A stretch of 64,000 bases of DNA, taken from contig JAFAMD010000016.1 of NCBI GenBank assembly GCA_019233755.1, positions 1 to 64,000 on the forward strand, in the 5' to 3' direction. Made by a program: the position numbers and the translations under genes. Below the pieces are notes generated by a model, which worked only from the letters and a program-made list of their open reading frames with translations, made no database searches and was not told the DNA's origin. Within the stretch, counting starts at the first letter, position 1, and every line of letters begins with the position of its first letter. This DNA is from Acidobacteriaceae bacterium (lineage in GTDB: Bacteria > Acidobacteriota > Terriglobia > Bryobacterales > Bryobacteraceae). Positions 33,670 to 42,785 of the stretch are shown here, in pieces.

Positions 33670-35763
33670 TTGGACCTCGCCACCTCGCTACAGTACGTGA
33701 AAGGAATCGGCCCTGCGCGCGCCAATATGCTGGCGGCAAAGGGCCTTTTCACGGTAGCCGACCTCCTCTATTACGCCCCATTCCGGTACGAAGACCGCAC
33801 CAACATCAAAGCCATCCGCGAACTCGCACCCGGCGAGAAGGCGGTCGCCATGGCACAAGTACACTCGGCGAAGCTTTCCGGGTTCCGGCGGCGCGCACTG
33901 GGGTTGTTTGAAGCAATTTTCCAGGACGGCAGCGGCGCCAGTATGCTCGCCCGCTGGTTCCATGGCGAGCGCTATGCCGAGTCACTGGTTCCCGGCACGC
34001 GCGTGGCGCTGTTCGGCAAAGTGGAGTTGGACAGGGGAAGCGGCCAGCGACTGATGGTACAGCCCGAAATCGAGATTCTTTCCGACGAACAGGGCGAAGA
34101 AGAAGCGCTGCATACCGGCCGGATCGTTGCCGTGTATGAGGCCGCGGGCAAGATCTCAACACGGGTGTTCCGCAGCCTGATTGACCGCGTGCTCAAGCAG
34201 GTTGCGCTTCCGGAAGACGCGCTGCCCGAGAGTGTCCGGGAGCGCGTCAAGCTGCCGGATCTGGCGGCTGCGATCCGCTACGTGCATTCCCCTCCCAGCG
34301 ACGCCGATCTGCGGCTGCTGAATGACTTCCGCTCGCCTGCGCAAGTGCGACTGATCTTCGATGAATTCTTCTGGCTCGAGTGCGGTCTGGCCTTGAAGAA
34401 GACAAATGCGCGGCTTGCACCGGGGATTTCCTTCTCTGTCACGGAGCGGGCTCGCGAGCAGATCAAGCGCATGCTGCCGTTCAAACCGACGCCGGCGCAG
34501 CGCCGGGTGATGCAAGAGATTGCGGACGATATGAAGCGTCCGCATCCGATGAACCGCCTGTTGCAGGGCGACGTCGGCAGCGGTAAGACGATTGTCGCGG
34601 CGCAGGCGGCCGTACTTGCGATGGAGAACGCGTACCAGGTGGCCGTGCTGGCCCCGACCGAGATCCTTGCCACCCAGCACTATGCCTATTTCAAGCGGCT
34701 GCTGGAGAAGCTTGGATACGTGGTAGTGCTGTTGACCGGCTCGGCAAGCGCGCGCGAAAAACAGCAGATCAAAAAGCTGATCTCCGAAGGGCTTGTCCAT
34801 GTCGCCGTCGGCACCCACGCCCTGATTCAGGAAGACGTCACCTTTCACCGGCTCGGGCTGGCGATTGTCGATGAGCAGCATCGCTTCGGTGTCCGCCAGC
34901 GGCTGGAGTTGATGCGTAAGGGCGAGCAGCCGGACGTGCTGGTGATGACGGCCACTCCGATTCCACGCACGCTTGCCCTGACTCTCTATGGTGACCTGGA
35001 TGTTTCCGTGATCGACGAATTGCCGCCTGGCCGGAAGCCAATCATCACCAAACATGTTCCTGGCTCGTCCGTCGAGCGGGTGTACAGCTTCGTGGCACAG
35101 GAGATCAAGGCCGGAAGGCAGGCTTACGTGGTGTATCCGCTGGTCGAAGAGTCGGAGACCACTGCGGCGAAAGCGGCGGAGAAGATGTACCAGCACCTGT
35201 CGGAGGAAGTGTTCCCGGACATCCCTGTCGGTTTGTTGCATGGCAAGCTCAGCGCGGAAGACAAGGAAACAGCCATGCAGGCGTTCAAGAGCGGCGAGAG
35301 CAAGATTTTGGTATCGACGACGGTGATAGAGGTGGGGGTGGATGTACCAAACGCATCCGTGATGGTGGTGGAGGAAGCGGAACGCTTTGGCCTCGCACAG
35401 ATTCACCAGCTTCGCGGGCGCGTTGGGCGCGGGGCCCATCAGAGCTACTGCATACTGGTCACCGGCAAGCTCAACGATATTTCACGGCAGCGCATTCGCA
35501 CACTGGTGGAATCGATCGACGGATTCTATATCGCGGAGATGGATATGAAGCTGCGCGGGCCGGGCGAATTCTTCGGCACGAAGCAATCCGGCATCCCCGG
35601 GCTACGGCTTGCGGATCTCATACGCGATACCGAAGTGCTCGAGAGGGCGCGCGATGAAGCACAGCGTCTGATCGAAAGTAAAGACGACAACGAACTGCGT
35701 GCTGCGGTCCGGTACATTCAGGAGCACTGGCAGCGCCGCTACGGTTTTGTGCAGGTGGGTTGA
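33670..35763 (+). CDS. recG: ATP-dependent DNA helicase RecG
   Basis: A 697-residue branch-migrating helicase for stalled forks and Holliday junctions. The N-terminal wedge/OB region is at about 1-170 (opening YVKGIGPARANMLAAKGL). Helicase motifs are then visible: GDVGSGKTIVA (motif I), APTEILATQHY, VDEQHRFGVRQR (motif II), MTATPIPRTLALTLYG (motif III), STTVIEVGVDVPNA, and HQLRGRVGRG (motif VI). The C-terminal TRG-type end is present. The start is TTG 33670. The stop and the rsmD start are separated by one base. Confidence 0.95.
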   Translation: MDLATSLQYVKGIGPARANMLAAKGLFTVADLLYYAPFRYEDRTNIKAIRELAPGEKAVAMAQVHSAKLSGFRRRALGLFEAIFQDGSGASMLARWFHGERYAESLVPGTRVALFGKVELDRGSGQRLMVQPEIEILSDEQGEEEALHTGRIVAVYEAAGKISTRVFRSLIDRVLKQVALPEDALPESVRERVKLPDLAAAIRYVHSPPSDADLRLLNDFRSPAQVRLIFDEFFWLECGLALKKTNARLAPGISFSVTERAREQIKRMLPFKPTPAQRRVMQEIADDMKRPHPMNRLLQGDVGSGKTIVAAQAAVLAMENAYQVAVLAPTEILATQHYAYFKRLLEKLGYVVVLLTGSASAREKQQIKKLISEGLVHVAVGTHALIQEDVTFHRLGLAIVDEQHRFGVRQRLELMRKGEQPDVLVMTATPIPRTLALTLYGDLDVSVIDELPPGRKPIITKHVPGSSVERVYSFVAQEIKAGRQAYVVYPLVEESETTAAKAAEKMYQHLSEEVFPDIPVGLLHGKLSAEDKETAMQAFKSGESKILVSTTVIEVGVDVPNASVMVVEEAERFGLAQIHQLRGRVGRGAHQSYCILVTGKLNDISRQRIRTLVESIDGFYIAEMDMKLRGPGEFFGTKQSGIPGLRLADLIRDTEVLERARDEAQRLIESKDDNELRAAVRYIQEHWQRRYGFVQVG

Positions 35764-35764
35764 G

Positions 35765-36313
35765 ATGCGCATCATTGCAGGCCAATTCCGAAGCCGGAAG
35801 ATCAAGAGCGTGCCCGGGCTGGCTGTTCGCCCCACGCCGGACCGCTTACGCGAAGCGCTCTTCAACATTCTTGCGCCACGTATCGCAGGAGCTGTCTTTC
35901 TGGACGCGTACGCCGGAAGCGGAGCGGTTGGAATTGAAGCGCTGAGCCGCGGCGCGAAGCACGTGGTCCTGATCGAGCGGAACGGGCAGGCCCTCGCTAT
36001 CATCCGCGAGAACATCGCTTCGCTAGGAATCGGTGACAAGGTCACGACGGTGCGCGGCAGCGCCACCGTTCTACTGCGAAATTACCCCTGCGATATTGCA
36101 TTTGTGGATCCTCCGTACGAGCACACCGCGGAGTATGCAAACTCGATGGCCGCGCTCGCAGACACGCGCTGCACTCTGGTTGTCGCCCAGCATCCGTCGC
36201 GTTTGACGCTCGAAGATCGCTATGGGAATCTCCAGAAAACGCGTGTGCTGCGGCAGGGAGACAATTCGATTTCGTTTTACGAACGCACGGCGGAGAAATC
36301 AGCGGGCGAGTAG
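35765..36313 (+). CDS. rsmD: 16S rRNA (guanine(966)-N2)-methyltransferase
   Basis: A 182-residue SAM-dependent enzyme that methylates G966 of 16S rRNA. It shows the opening MRIIAGQFRSRKIKSV, the SAM loop DAYAGSGAVGIEALSRGA, and the catalytic DPPY. ATG 35765 follows the recG stop by one base; frames starting further upstream overlap recG and are rejected. The last 15 bases overlap the converging glycerate kinase gene. Confidence 0.93.
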   Translation: MRIIAGQFRSRKIKSVPGLAVRPTPDRLREALFNILAPRIAGAVFLDAYAGSGAVGIEALSRGAKHVVLIERNGQALAIIRENIASLGIGDKVTTVRGSATVLLRNYPCDIAFVDPPYEHTAEYANSMAALADTRCTLVVAQHPSRLTLEDRYGNLQKTRVLRQGDNSISFYERTAEKSAGE

Positions 36314-37645
36314 AACGTGAATGTCCATCACGTTCGTACCGGTCGGACCGGTTTTGATCAGATCGCCGAGGGCGGCGAAGAGCGGATACGAATTATTTGC
36401 AACGAGATGCTGCAGCGCATCAAGACCGATACGGCCGGCGCGAGCTACCGTATCGCCGGCGGCAATCGCACCGGCGGCATCTGTCGGCCCATCTGTTCCG
36501 TCCGTACCGCCGCTTAAAACAAGCGCATCCGGCAAACCGGCTATCTCGATTGCGGCAGCCAACGCAAATTCCTGGTTTCTGCCGCCTGTGCCGTTGCCCT
36601 TCACCGTCACCGTGGTTTCGCCACCTGAAAGAATGCAGGCCGGACGGCCAATGGGGTACCCGGTGCGGAGCACCTCTCTTAAAATCTGCGCATGGACGCG
36701 GGCCAATTCGCGCGTCTCGCCCTGCATGGTGCTCGAAAGAATCAGCGGCCGGTAGCCCAATTCTTTCGCCTTTGCCGCGGCTGCTCCGAGCGCGATCTGG
36801 TTGCTGCCGACAACAATGTTGTGCACGTTAGCAAACAATGGATCGCCAGCTTTGGGCGTTTCTGGAACCGCGCCCGCGGCGCCAGCTTGCAGGTGCTTTC
36901 TAACTTCCACCGGTACGCCGTCAATTAAGCGGTACTTTTCCAGCACGTGAAGAGCGTCGCCAAAAGTGGAGGAATCCGGCGCGGTGGGGCCGGAGCCGAT
37001 CACGTCGAGCGGATCGCCGATGACATCGGAAAGCAGAAGACTGACTACGGTCGCGGGATATGCGTGCGCGGCCAGCCGGCCGCCCTTTAACGTCGAAAGA
37101 TGCTTCCGAACTGCATTTAATTCCGTAATGGTGGCACCGGCTCGCAGTAGAGCGTCAGTGGTCACCTGCTTCGCGCGCAGCGGGATTTGTTCCGGGGGCG
37201 CGCACTGCAGCGCCGATGCGCCTCCGGAAATCGCTACGATCAGCAGATCGCGCGCGTTCAACTCGCGCAACAGTGCGTGCACTTCCTCGGCCGCGGAGAC
37301 ACCGGCCTGATCCGGCACCGGGTGTCCGGCCTCGCGCGTGACACAGCGACGCAGCCGTACCCTGGCGTGCCCGTGCTTTGTAATGACGATGCCGCCCGTG
37401 AGCATGCGGCCGAGGATCTTTTCGACCGCTGCCGCCATTTGCGGGGCAGCTTTTCCGACGCCGAGGAGGAAGATTCGATCGAATCCGGATAGCGGCAACC
37501 GGAGACGACTCGTCTTCAGATAGCCGGCGGTTACCGTCAAATGCCTGTAAATGGCGTTACCGGCGTCGGCGGCCTCCAATGCGCCTCGGAAGATAGCCAG
37601 CGCATCGCTCCGCAGCCGGCGAGAGAGTGAGTTTACGCGCTTCAG
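36299..37645 (-). CDS. glycerate 2-kinase (MOFRL family), probable CTG start
   Basis: Phosphorylates glycerate, feeding glycolate/glyoxylate or serine-cycle carbon into glycolysis. The N-terminal DUF4147-like domain has LLGVGKAAPQMA and ISGGASAL. The C-terminal MOFRL domain has GGRNQEFALAAAI and SGGTDGTDGPTDAAGA. The first conventional start (TTG at 37577-37579) would begin inside helix 1. Family-like sequence (LRSDALAIFRGALEAADAG) continues 22 codons upstream with no ATG, GTG or TTG. CTG at 37643-37645 overlaps the aroK stop as CTGA, like the common ATGA coupling, and gives 448 residues. If that is wrong, the protein starts at 37579 with 426 residues. Confidence 0.85.
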   Translation of the reverse strand: MKRVNSLSRRLRSDALAIFRGALEAADAGNAIYRHLTVTAGYLKTSRLRLPLSGFDRIFLLGVGKAAPQMAAAVEKILGRMLTGGIVITKHGHARVRLRRCVTREAGHPVPDQAGVSAAEEVHALLRELNARDLLIVAISGGASALQCAPPEQIPLRAKQVTTDALLRAGATITELNAVRKHLSTLKGGRLAAHAYPATVVSLLLSDVIGDPLDVIGSGPTAPDSSTFGDALHVLEKYRLIDGVPVEVRKHLQAGAAGAVPETPKAGDPLFANVHNIVVGSNQIALGAAAAKAKELGYRPLILSSTMQGETRELARVHAQILREVLRTGYPIGRPACILSGGETTVTVKGNGTGGRNQEFALAAAIEIAGLPDALVLSGGTDGTDGPTDAAGAIAAGDTVARAGRIGLDALQHLVANNSYPLFAALGDLIKTGPTGTNVMDIHVLLAR

Positions 37646-38169
37646 AAAATCGGCAGGTGCAAGATCTGCTGGACGACCTCGCCTATATCGTCGGTTTCAA
37701 CCGCGACGCGGTAATCTGCGCGAGCGTAAAGCGGGCGCCGATCCTCGAATAGTTTCGACAAACTACTGCGGTCCGCTGCAAGCGGCCGTGTAGTGTCATC
37801 GCCAAGACGCCGCAGTACTGTTTCGATGGGGCAATCCAGCCAGACCGTAACGCCGTTGTTTTCAATCAGCTCCCAGTTTCTGGGCTGCACGAACGTGCCG
37901 CCGCCAAGGGCCACTACACAGGGGTCCCCGGCTTCGATGCCCGTCACGTGCGCGCGCAGAGTTTTCGTTTCCACGTCTCTGAAGAAATTCTCACCGTGCT
38001 CCAGGAAGATCTGTGAAATCGTCTTCCCGTGATGCCGCTCGACCTCTGCATCGATGTCCGCAAAAGACCAGCCGAGCTCTTCGGCCAGGCGCCGGCCGAT
38101 GGTCGATTTTCCACTGGCCATGAACCCGACAAGATACAAACCCGGCGTCCGCTTCAACTTCAACGTCAT
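37642..38169 (-). CDS. aroK: shikimate kinase
   Basis: Phosphorylates shikimate at the 3-hydroxyl in chorismate synthesis. It shows Walker A GFMASGKST (15-23), DIDAEVE with the Mg/shikimate aspartates, a substrate arginine in ENFFRDVE, ALGGGTF, and the lid arginine in DDTTRPLA. At 175 residues it is normal. The glycerate kinase frame overlaps its stop. No other aro genes are in the window. Confidence 0.95.
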   Translation of the reverse strand: MTLKLKRTPGLYLVGFMASGKSTIGRRLAEELGWSFADIDAEVERHHGKTISQIFLEHGENFFRDVETKTLRAHVTGIEAGDPCVVALGGGTFVQPRNWELIENNGVTVWLDCPIETVLRRLGDDTTRPLAADRSSLSKLFEDRRPLYARADYRVAVETDDIGEVVQQILHLPIF

Positions 38170-38266
38170 TCCCTCGTCACTTGCCTCGTCCCGCAGATTG
38201 TTTTTAATGGCAACAGTATAGCGCCGCCGGTAGGGGTAGCCTTTCCGGCGCTAATAATATTAGGGG

Positions 38267-38899
38267 ATGCCGCAGTACGAGCTCATTCCCCTTTTTCCGT
38301 TGTCGCTCGTACTGCTGCCCGGCATGCCGCTGCCACTGCACATCTTTGAGGAGCGCTACAAGGAGATGATTGGCGACGTGATGCCGGTAGACGGCGAGTT
38401 CGGAGTGGTACGGGCAAAGGACAACGGCATCGTGAACATCGGTTGCACGGCTCGCGTGGAGCGCGTCGTGCGGCAATATCCCGACGGCCGGCTCGATCTG
38501 CTCGCGGTCGGCCAGCGGCGGTTCCGGATTGTCGCGCTCGATGAAGAAAAGTCGTATCTGCGCGCCGAGGTGGAGTTCTTCAACGACGACGACGCGAGGG
38601 AAGTACCGGCTGAGCTCGGGCAGCGCGCGGCCAGGGCTTACCGGGTGCTGGCGGAGCTGGAAGAACCGGGCAGCACGCCGGAAGAACCGAAGTTCGAGCT
38701 TAACCGGATGAGTTTCCGGCTCGCTCAGTTCATGGCAGATCTGGACAAGCGCCAAACGGTGCTGGCCCTGCGATCCGAAATCGAGCGGCTGGAGTTTCTG
38801 GTGCGTGTCACGCCGGAATATACCGCGCAGCGCCAGCGAGTTATGCTTGCCAAACGCGTGGGGCCGCTCAATGGTCACGTGGCCGGCAGTTTAAAGTAG
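38267..38899 (+). CDS. LON substrate-binding domain protein
   Basis: A 210-residue stand-alone version of the Lon protease N-terminal domain, without ATPase or protease parts. It opens YELIPLFPLSLVLLPGMPLP and contains the family block FEERYKEMI. Such proteins are widespread, and their role is probably substrate or protein binding. AGGGG abuts the ATG, and TAATAT lies a few bases upstream, so a leaderless or very short-leader transcript is possible. It is divergent from aroK and followed by the HAD gene after 4 bases. Confidence 0.85.
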   Translation: MPQYELIPLFPLSLVLLPGMPLPLHIFEERYKEMIGDVMPVDGEFGVVRAKDNGIVNIGCTARVERVVRQYPDGRLDLLAVGQRRFRIVALDEEKSYLRAEVEFFNDDDAREVPAELGQRAARAYRVLAELEEPGSTPEEPKFELNRMSFRLAQFMADLDKRQTVLALRSEIERLEFLVRVTPEYTAQRQRVMLAKRVGPLNGHVAGSLK

Positions 38900-38903
38900 T
38901 AGT

Positions 38904-39590
38904 TTGGCACGGCAGCATTTAATTTTTGACGCTGACGATACGCTCTGGGAAAACAACATCTACTTCGAGAGTGCCTTCGATCAGTTCTGTGAGTACCTGT
39001 CTCACTCGTCGATGTCGCCCACCGAAATCCGTGGTGTCCTCGACGAGATCGAAATCGCGAACTCGAAGATTCACGGCTACGGTTCGCGCAGCTTCGCCCG
39101 CAATCTCGCGGCCTGCTACCAGCATGTCTCCGAGCGCGACATTTCCCCGGGCGATCTGGCGGCTGTGATGGAATTCGCACACGCGATTCTGGAAAGGCCG
39201 CTCGAGCTGCTGGAAGGGGTGGCGGAAACCGTCGCGCATCTCTCCGGACGGCATGAGCTGACAATTTTCACGAAAGGCGATCCGGAAGAGCAGCAAGCCA
39301 AAATCGACCGTTCCGGCCTCGCTCCGTTTTTCGAGCACGCGGAGATCGTAAGAGAGAAGAACGAGCAAGCGTATCGCAGACTGGCGGAAGATCGCCGGTT
39401 CCGGCTGGAGCATACGTGGATGATCGGGAATTCACCAAGATCAGACATCAATCCGGCTCTGGCGGCGGGCCTGAGTGCCGTTTACGTGCCGCATCCGCGC
39501 ACCTGGGCTCTCGAGCACGAAAAGGTGCCGGAGAGCCATCCGCGGCTCCTGCGTGTGACTAGTATCCGCGAACTGACGACCTATTTCTAG
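38904..39590 (+). CDS. HAD-superfamily hydrolase
   Basis: A 228-residue phosphatase-like protein. Motif I is DADDTLW (about 9-15), motif II the T in IFTKGDPE, and motif III/IV the K in REKNEQAY and NSPRSDINPALAAG. The cap is of the helical type. Its substrate is unknown. The start is TTG 38904, 4 bases after the LON-domain stop and without a clear ribosome site, which suggests coupled translation. Confidence 0.82.
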   Translation: MARQHLIFDADDTLWENNIYFESAFDQFCEYLSHSSMSPTEIRGVLDEIEIANSKIHGYGSRSFARNLAACYQHVSERDISPGDLAAVMEFAHAILERPLELLEGVAETVAHLSGRHELTIFTKGDPEEQQAKIDRSGLAPFFEHAEIVREKNEQAYRRLAEDRRFRLEHTWMIGNSPRSDINPALAAGLSAVYVPHPRTWALEHEKVPESHPRLLRVTSIRELTTYF

Positions 39591-39604
39591 CTAAGGATAC
39601 TTAA

Positions 39605-39650
39605 GAGCTATCAGCTTTCAGCTATCAGCTATCAGCTTTCAGCCGTCAGC
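39605..39650. repeat. REP-like AGCTATCAGC tract, left of IS110 element
   Basis: Tandem AGCTATCAGC and AGCTTTCAGC words, ending in AGCCGTCAGC (39641-39650), which recurs at 41274-41283 on the other side of the transposase remnant. The same word family occurs at about 27022-27135. It probably represents a dispersed intergenic repeat that served as the insertion target. Confidence 0.6.
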
Positions 39651-41283
39651 GGGGGCGCGCTTTGGGCGCGTTCTGGGTAAGAGAAACTGCCGTCGGAAGG
39701 GTGCGCGGTGGTGCACAGTAAGAGAAGGCCAGGCGCGGCAAGCTATGGTCGTTGTTACTTTGGTGCCTCTGTGTCCGCCCGTCGGCCTGCCTTCGGTTCG
39801 AGCGGTTCTGGGTTTGGTGGCAGGCGCTCCGAGTTCCCGGAGGTCTGGTCTCCGCGGGAGAGTTTGTAAGTGGATCGCCAATCGAGCCGAGCGTCTGGCC
39901 GAGTTCAACTTGGGAGAGAGCAGGCATGGCCAGACGCAAGGAGCAATCCACCTTTGAGCGCTTAAGCAGCGGGAAGCTGAACCGCAAACAGCGTAAGGAA
40001 CTGATTCGTAGGATCGAGGCGGAAGACCCGGGGCTAGAGATCGTCTACCGGAATGCGGCGGGTATTGATGTGGGCAACGAAAGCCACATGGTATCGGTGC
40101 CGACGAGGTATTGGGAAAGCGCGGGTTCCGAGTTTGCCTGAGCAATGCCCGCGACACGAAGAACCTGCCCGGACGCAAGAGCGATGTGGCCGAAGCCCAG
40201 TGGCTGAGAAGGTTGTACAGCTACGGGCTGTTGCGCAATTCTTTCCGGCCGCCGGAACAGATCCGTTCGCTGCGCCGCCTATGGCGGCTCAGAGATCGCC
40301 ATGTGAAGGAGGCCGCCGAAGAGATCCAGCACATGCAAAAAGCGCTGACGCAGATGAACGTGAAATTGGCCAACGCGATCAGCGATATTAGCGGGACCAG
40401 CGGACAGGCAATTATCCGCGCGATTCTGCAGGGCGAGCGCGATCCCTACCAACTTGCCGATCTAAGGGACTACCGGGTGCGCGCCACGCGCGAGGAGATC
40501 GCGCGCAGCCTGGAGGGCACCTGGAGTGAGGATCTGCTGTTCGAGTTGCAGCAGGCAGTAGACCGCTACGACTTTTGCCAGCGGCAGATGGCCGAATGCG
40601 ACCGCCGCTTGCAGCTTCTGCTGGCGGCTATACCGGATGGGCCGGAGAGAGCGCCTAGCCCGGACACCAGTCAGGAGGGCCAGCCTGGCAGCCGCCTCAG
40701 CGGGAAGCGCGCAAAAACCAGCCGGCAGGCTTCGATCTGGAGGCGGAACTGAAACGCATCTGCGGAGTCGATTTAACCCGCCTCGAGGGCATCAAAGTGA
40801 TGACTGTACAAACCTTCGTCAGCGAAGTGGGCGTCGATATGGCGCCTTTTGCCAGCGAGGACCATCTGGTCTCCTGGTTGAATCTCTCCCCGAAGCGCAA
40901 GCTCAGCTGCGGCAAACTGCTCAAGCACGAACGGGTAACCAACACGAACCGGGCGGCTGCTGCCTTACGCATGGCGGCGAGCACCCTGCGGGAAAGCGAC
41001 AGTTATCTGGGGGCACGCTTCCGCTCGCTACGTGCCCGCTTGGGAGAGCACCGCGCCATCAAAGCCATGGCTGCCTACCTGGCACGGCTGATTTACCGCA
41101 TGCTGACCAGGGGCCAACTGTGGGTCGATCGCGGCGCCGAAGAATTCCAGAAGCGGCGCAACGCGCGCCAACAGCAAACGCTTCAGCGCCTGGCCGCACG
41201 ATGGGATACCAGCTTGTGCCCGCAACTTAAAACCCATCTCTCGTCCCACGCCCGAAAAGCAGTTTCGGAAGAGAGCCGTCAGC
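39641..41283 (+). mobile_element. degenerate IS110-family insertion element
   Basis: An element of about 1.6 kb bounded by the 10-base direct repeat AGCCGTCAGC at both ends. It sits within REP-like sequence between the HAD gene and the nuo operon. It holds a non-coding left end of about 275 bases and a broken DEDD-type transposase gene. The absence of inverted terminal repeats fits IS110. The exact ends are inferred from the direct repeat. Confidence 0.6.
39651..39925 (+). other. non-coding left end of IS110-like element, possible bridge-RNA remnant
   Basis: About 275 bases between the left repeat and the transposase ATG at 39926 contain no convincing gene. IS110-group elements encode a structured bridge RNA in this position, which pairs with target and donor DNA. 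The location and length fit, but I cannot fold the RNA or assign guide loops, so this is positional inference only. Confidence 0.3.
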
Positions 41284-41291
41284 CAAGCTGA
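39926..41291 (+). pseudogene. IS110-family transposase, broken
   Basis: The N-terminal RuvC-like DEDD domain begins at ATG 39926 (NAAGIDVGNESHMVSVP). An internal deletion of about 50-60 codons then joins VSVP directly to EVLGKRGFRVCLSNARDTKN, with a frame change near 40095-40110, so the central glutamate segment is lost. The frame shifts again near 40690-40740, before GFDLEAELKRICGVDLTRL. The C-terminal Transposase_20 domain is intact (SWLNLSPKRKLSCGKLLKHE). Three pieces in different frames show it cannot make active enzyme. Confidence 0.88.
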
Positions 41292-41322
41292 TCGCTGAAT
41301 GCTGATGACTGAGAGCTATCTT
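41281..41322. repeat. REP-like tract, right of IS110 element
   Basis: Words such as AAGCTGATCGCTGAATGCTGATGACTGAGAGCTATC form the continuation of the interrupted repeat, here listed as AGCTGATCGCTGAATGCTGA and following. It ends at the nuoN stop and may also serve as the 3' end of the nuo transcript. Confidence 0.5.
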
Positions 41323-42785
41323 TAGCGAAGCGCGGCAGCGGAAAAGTTCGCAAAATTGAGCACCGCCCCCGGGAAGATGCCGAGAAAGAGGACGCCGATG
41401 GCGCTCGCCCAGATGGCGATGCGCAGGCTCATCGATGGAGGCGGCAACTGGGCAGTTGCGGTGCCCGGCTCCTGCATGTAGATGGCGACGATGATCTTCA
41501 GGTAGTAGTACGCCGCGATGCCGCTATTCATTAATCCGAGCACGGTCAGCCAGATCAGGTGCGAGTTAAGCGCCGCCTGGAAGATATAGAACTTGCCGAA
41601 GAATCCGCCGGTCAAAGGAATACCGATCAGAGAGAAAACAAAGATCGCGAGCAAAGCGGCGGTAACCGGTTCGCGACGCCCGAGACCGGCGAGGTCTTCG
41701 ATCCGGACGTACTGCTCGTGGCGTTGCGCGATGTGGCTGATTACTGCAAACGCGCCGATGTTCATCAGCGCGTAGGCGGCAAGATAGAACATTGCGGCCG
41801 CAACACCTACCTGCGAGCTTGCGGTCAGCGCAACGAGCACATATCCTGCGTGCGCGATGGAACTGTATCCAAGCAGCCGCTTCACGTTTGTCTGCAGCAG
41901 CGCCGCAAAATTGCCGACGATCATCGTCGCCAGCGCACAGCCCCAAACGAGCCAGATCCAGCGTGCATTCAGTGGACGGAAAGACACCAGGAACACGCGG
42001 AAGAAAATTGCAAAGGCCGCCGCTTTGGGCCCGGTCGACATGAAGGCGCTGACCGGAGCCGCTGCGCCCTGGTACACATCAGGCGCCCACATCTGGAAGG
42101 GGACCGCCGACACCTTGAACGCGAAGCCAACGAACATAAGAGCCGCCGCGAGCCCCGCCAACACGCCCGGCTGCGTTCCCTGGTCGAGCGCCCGCCGGAT
42201 CTCAATAAGATTCGTAGACCCAATCAGCCCGTAGATCCATGCGATACCGTACAGCAAAAACGCGGTGGCAAAAGAGCCGAGCAGAAAGTATTTCAGGGCC
42301 GCTTCGTTGTTTCGCCGGTCATCGCGCAGGAACCCGGCGAGAATATATGTCGCGATGGACGAAATCTCGAGGCCGATGAAAACCATGATCAGGTCGCTCG
42401 AGGTTGCGAGAATACACTGGCCGACCATAGAAAACAGCATTAACGCGTAATATTCGCCCTTCTGTGATTGTTCTCGCTCCAGATAACCGAGCGACGCCAG
42501 GATGCACAGGAATCCGACCACCAGAACCACCGCGCGGAAGAAGGTGCCATACCCGTCGACCATAATCATGTTGGAGAACGCCGGTCCGCTGCTCTCGTTC
42601 GCCGCGATATTTGCAGCAAAGGCCGCCGCAATGCCGATGAGACTTAGCACGCCGAGCGATGTACGCTTGCTGGCCGCCGGCAGGGCGGCCTCCACCATCA
42701 TGACGATGATTCCGAAAACCGTCAGGAGAGTCTCAGGCAGGAACCGCAGATAATCGGTGCTGCTCACGTCGATATTAATGGGCAT
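41322..42785 (-). CDS. nuoN: NADH-quinone oxidoreductase subunit N
   Basis: A 487-residue antiporter-like membrane subunit of complex I, one of the proton-pumping units of the membrane arm. About 14 hydrophobic helices can be counted. The family block with the pumping lysine (LLLGSFATAFLLYGIAWIYG region) and MFVGFAFKVSAVPFQMWAPD are clear. It is the last gene of the operon, overlapping nuoM by 11 bases, and is followed by the IS110/REP region. Confidence 0.95.
   Translation of the reverse strand: MPINIDVSSTDYLRFLPETLLTVFGIIVMMVEAALPAASKRTSLGVLSLIGIAAAFAANIAANESSGPAFSNMIMVDGYGTFFRAVVLVVGFLCILASLGYLEREQSQKGEYYALMLFSMVGQCILATSSDLIMVFIGLEISSIATYILAGFLRDDRRNNEAALKYFLLGSFATAFLLYGIAWIYGLIGSTNLIEIRRALDQGTQPGVLAGLAAALMFVGFAFKVSAVPFQMWAPDVYQGAAAPVSAFMSTGPKAAAFAIFFRVFLVSFRPLNARWIWLVWGCALATMIVGNFAALLQTNVKRLLGYSSIAHAGYVLVALTASSQVGVAAAMFYLAAYALMNIGAFAVISHIAQRHEQYVRIEDLAGLGRREPVTAALLAIFVFSLIGIPLTGGFFGKFYIFQAALNSHLIWLTVLGLMNSGIAAYYYLKIIVAIYMQEPGTATAQLPPPSMSLRIAIWASAIGVLFLGIFPGAVLNFANFSAAALR

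Noticed and set aside
39752-39925. 58-codon extension upstream of the transposase ATG at 39926
   Set aside because: The translation is rich in Trp, Arg and Pro and unlike the IS110 N-terminus; the region is better explained as the non-coding left end of the element.
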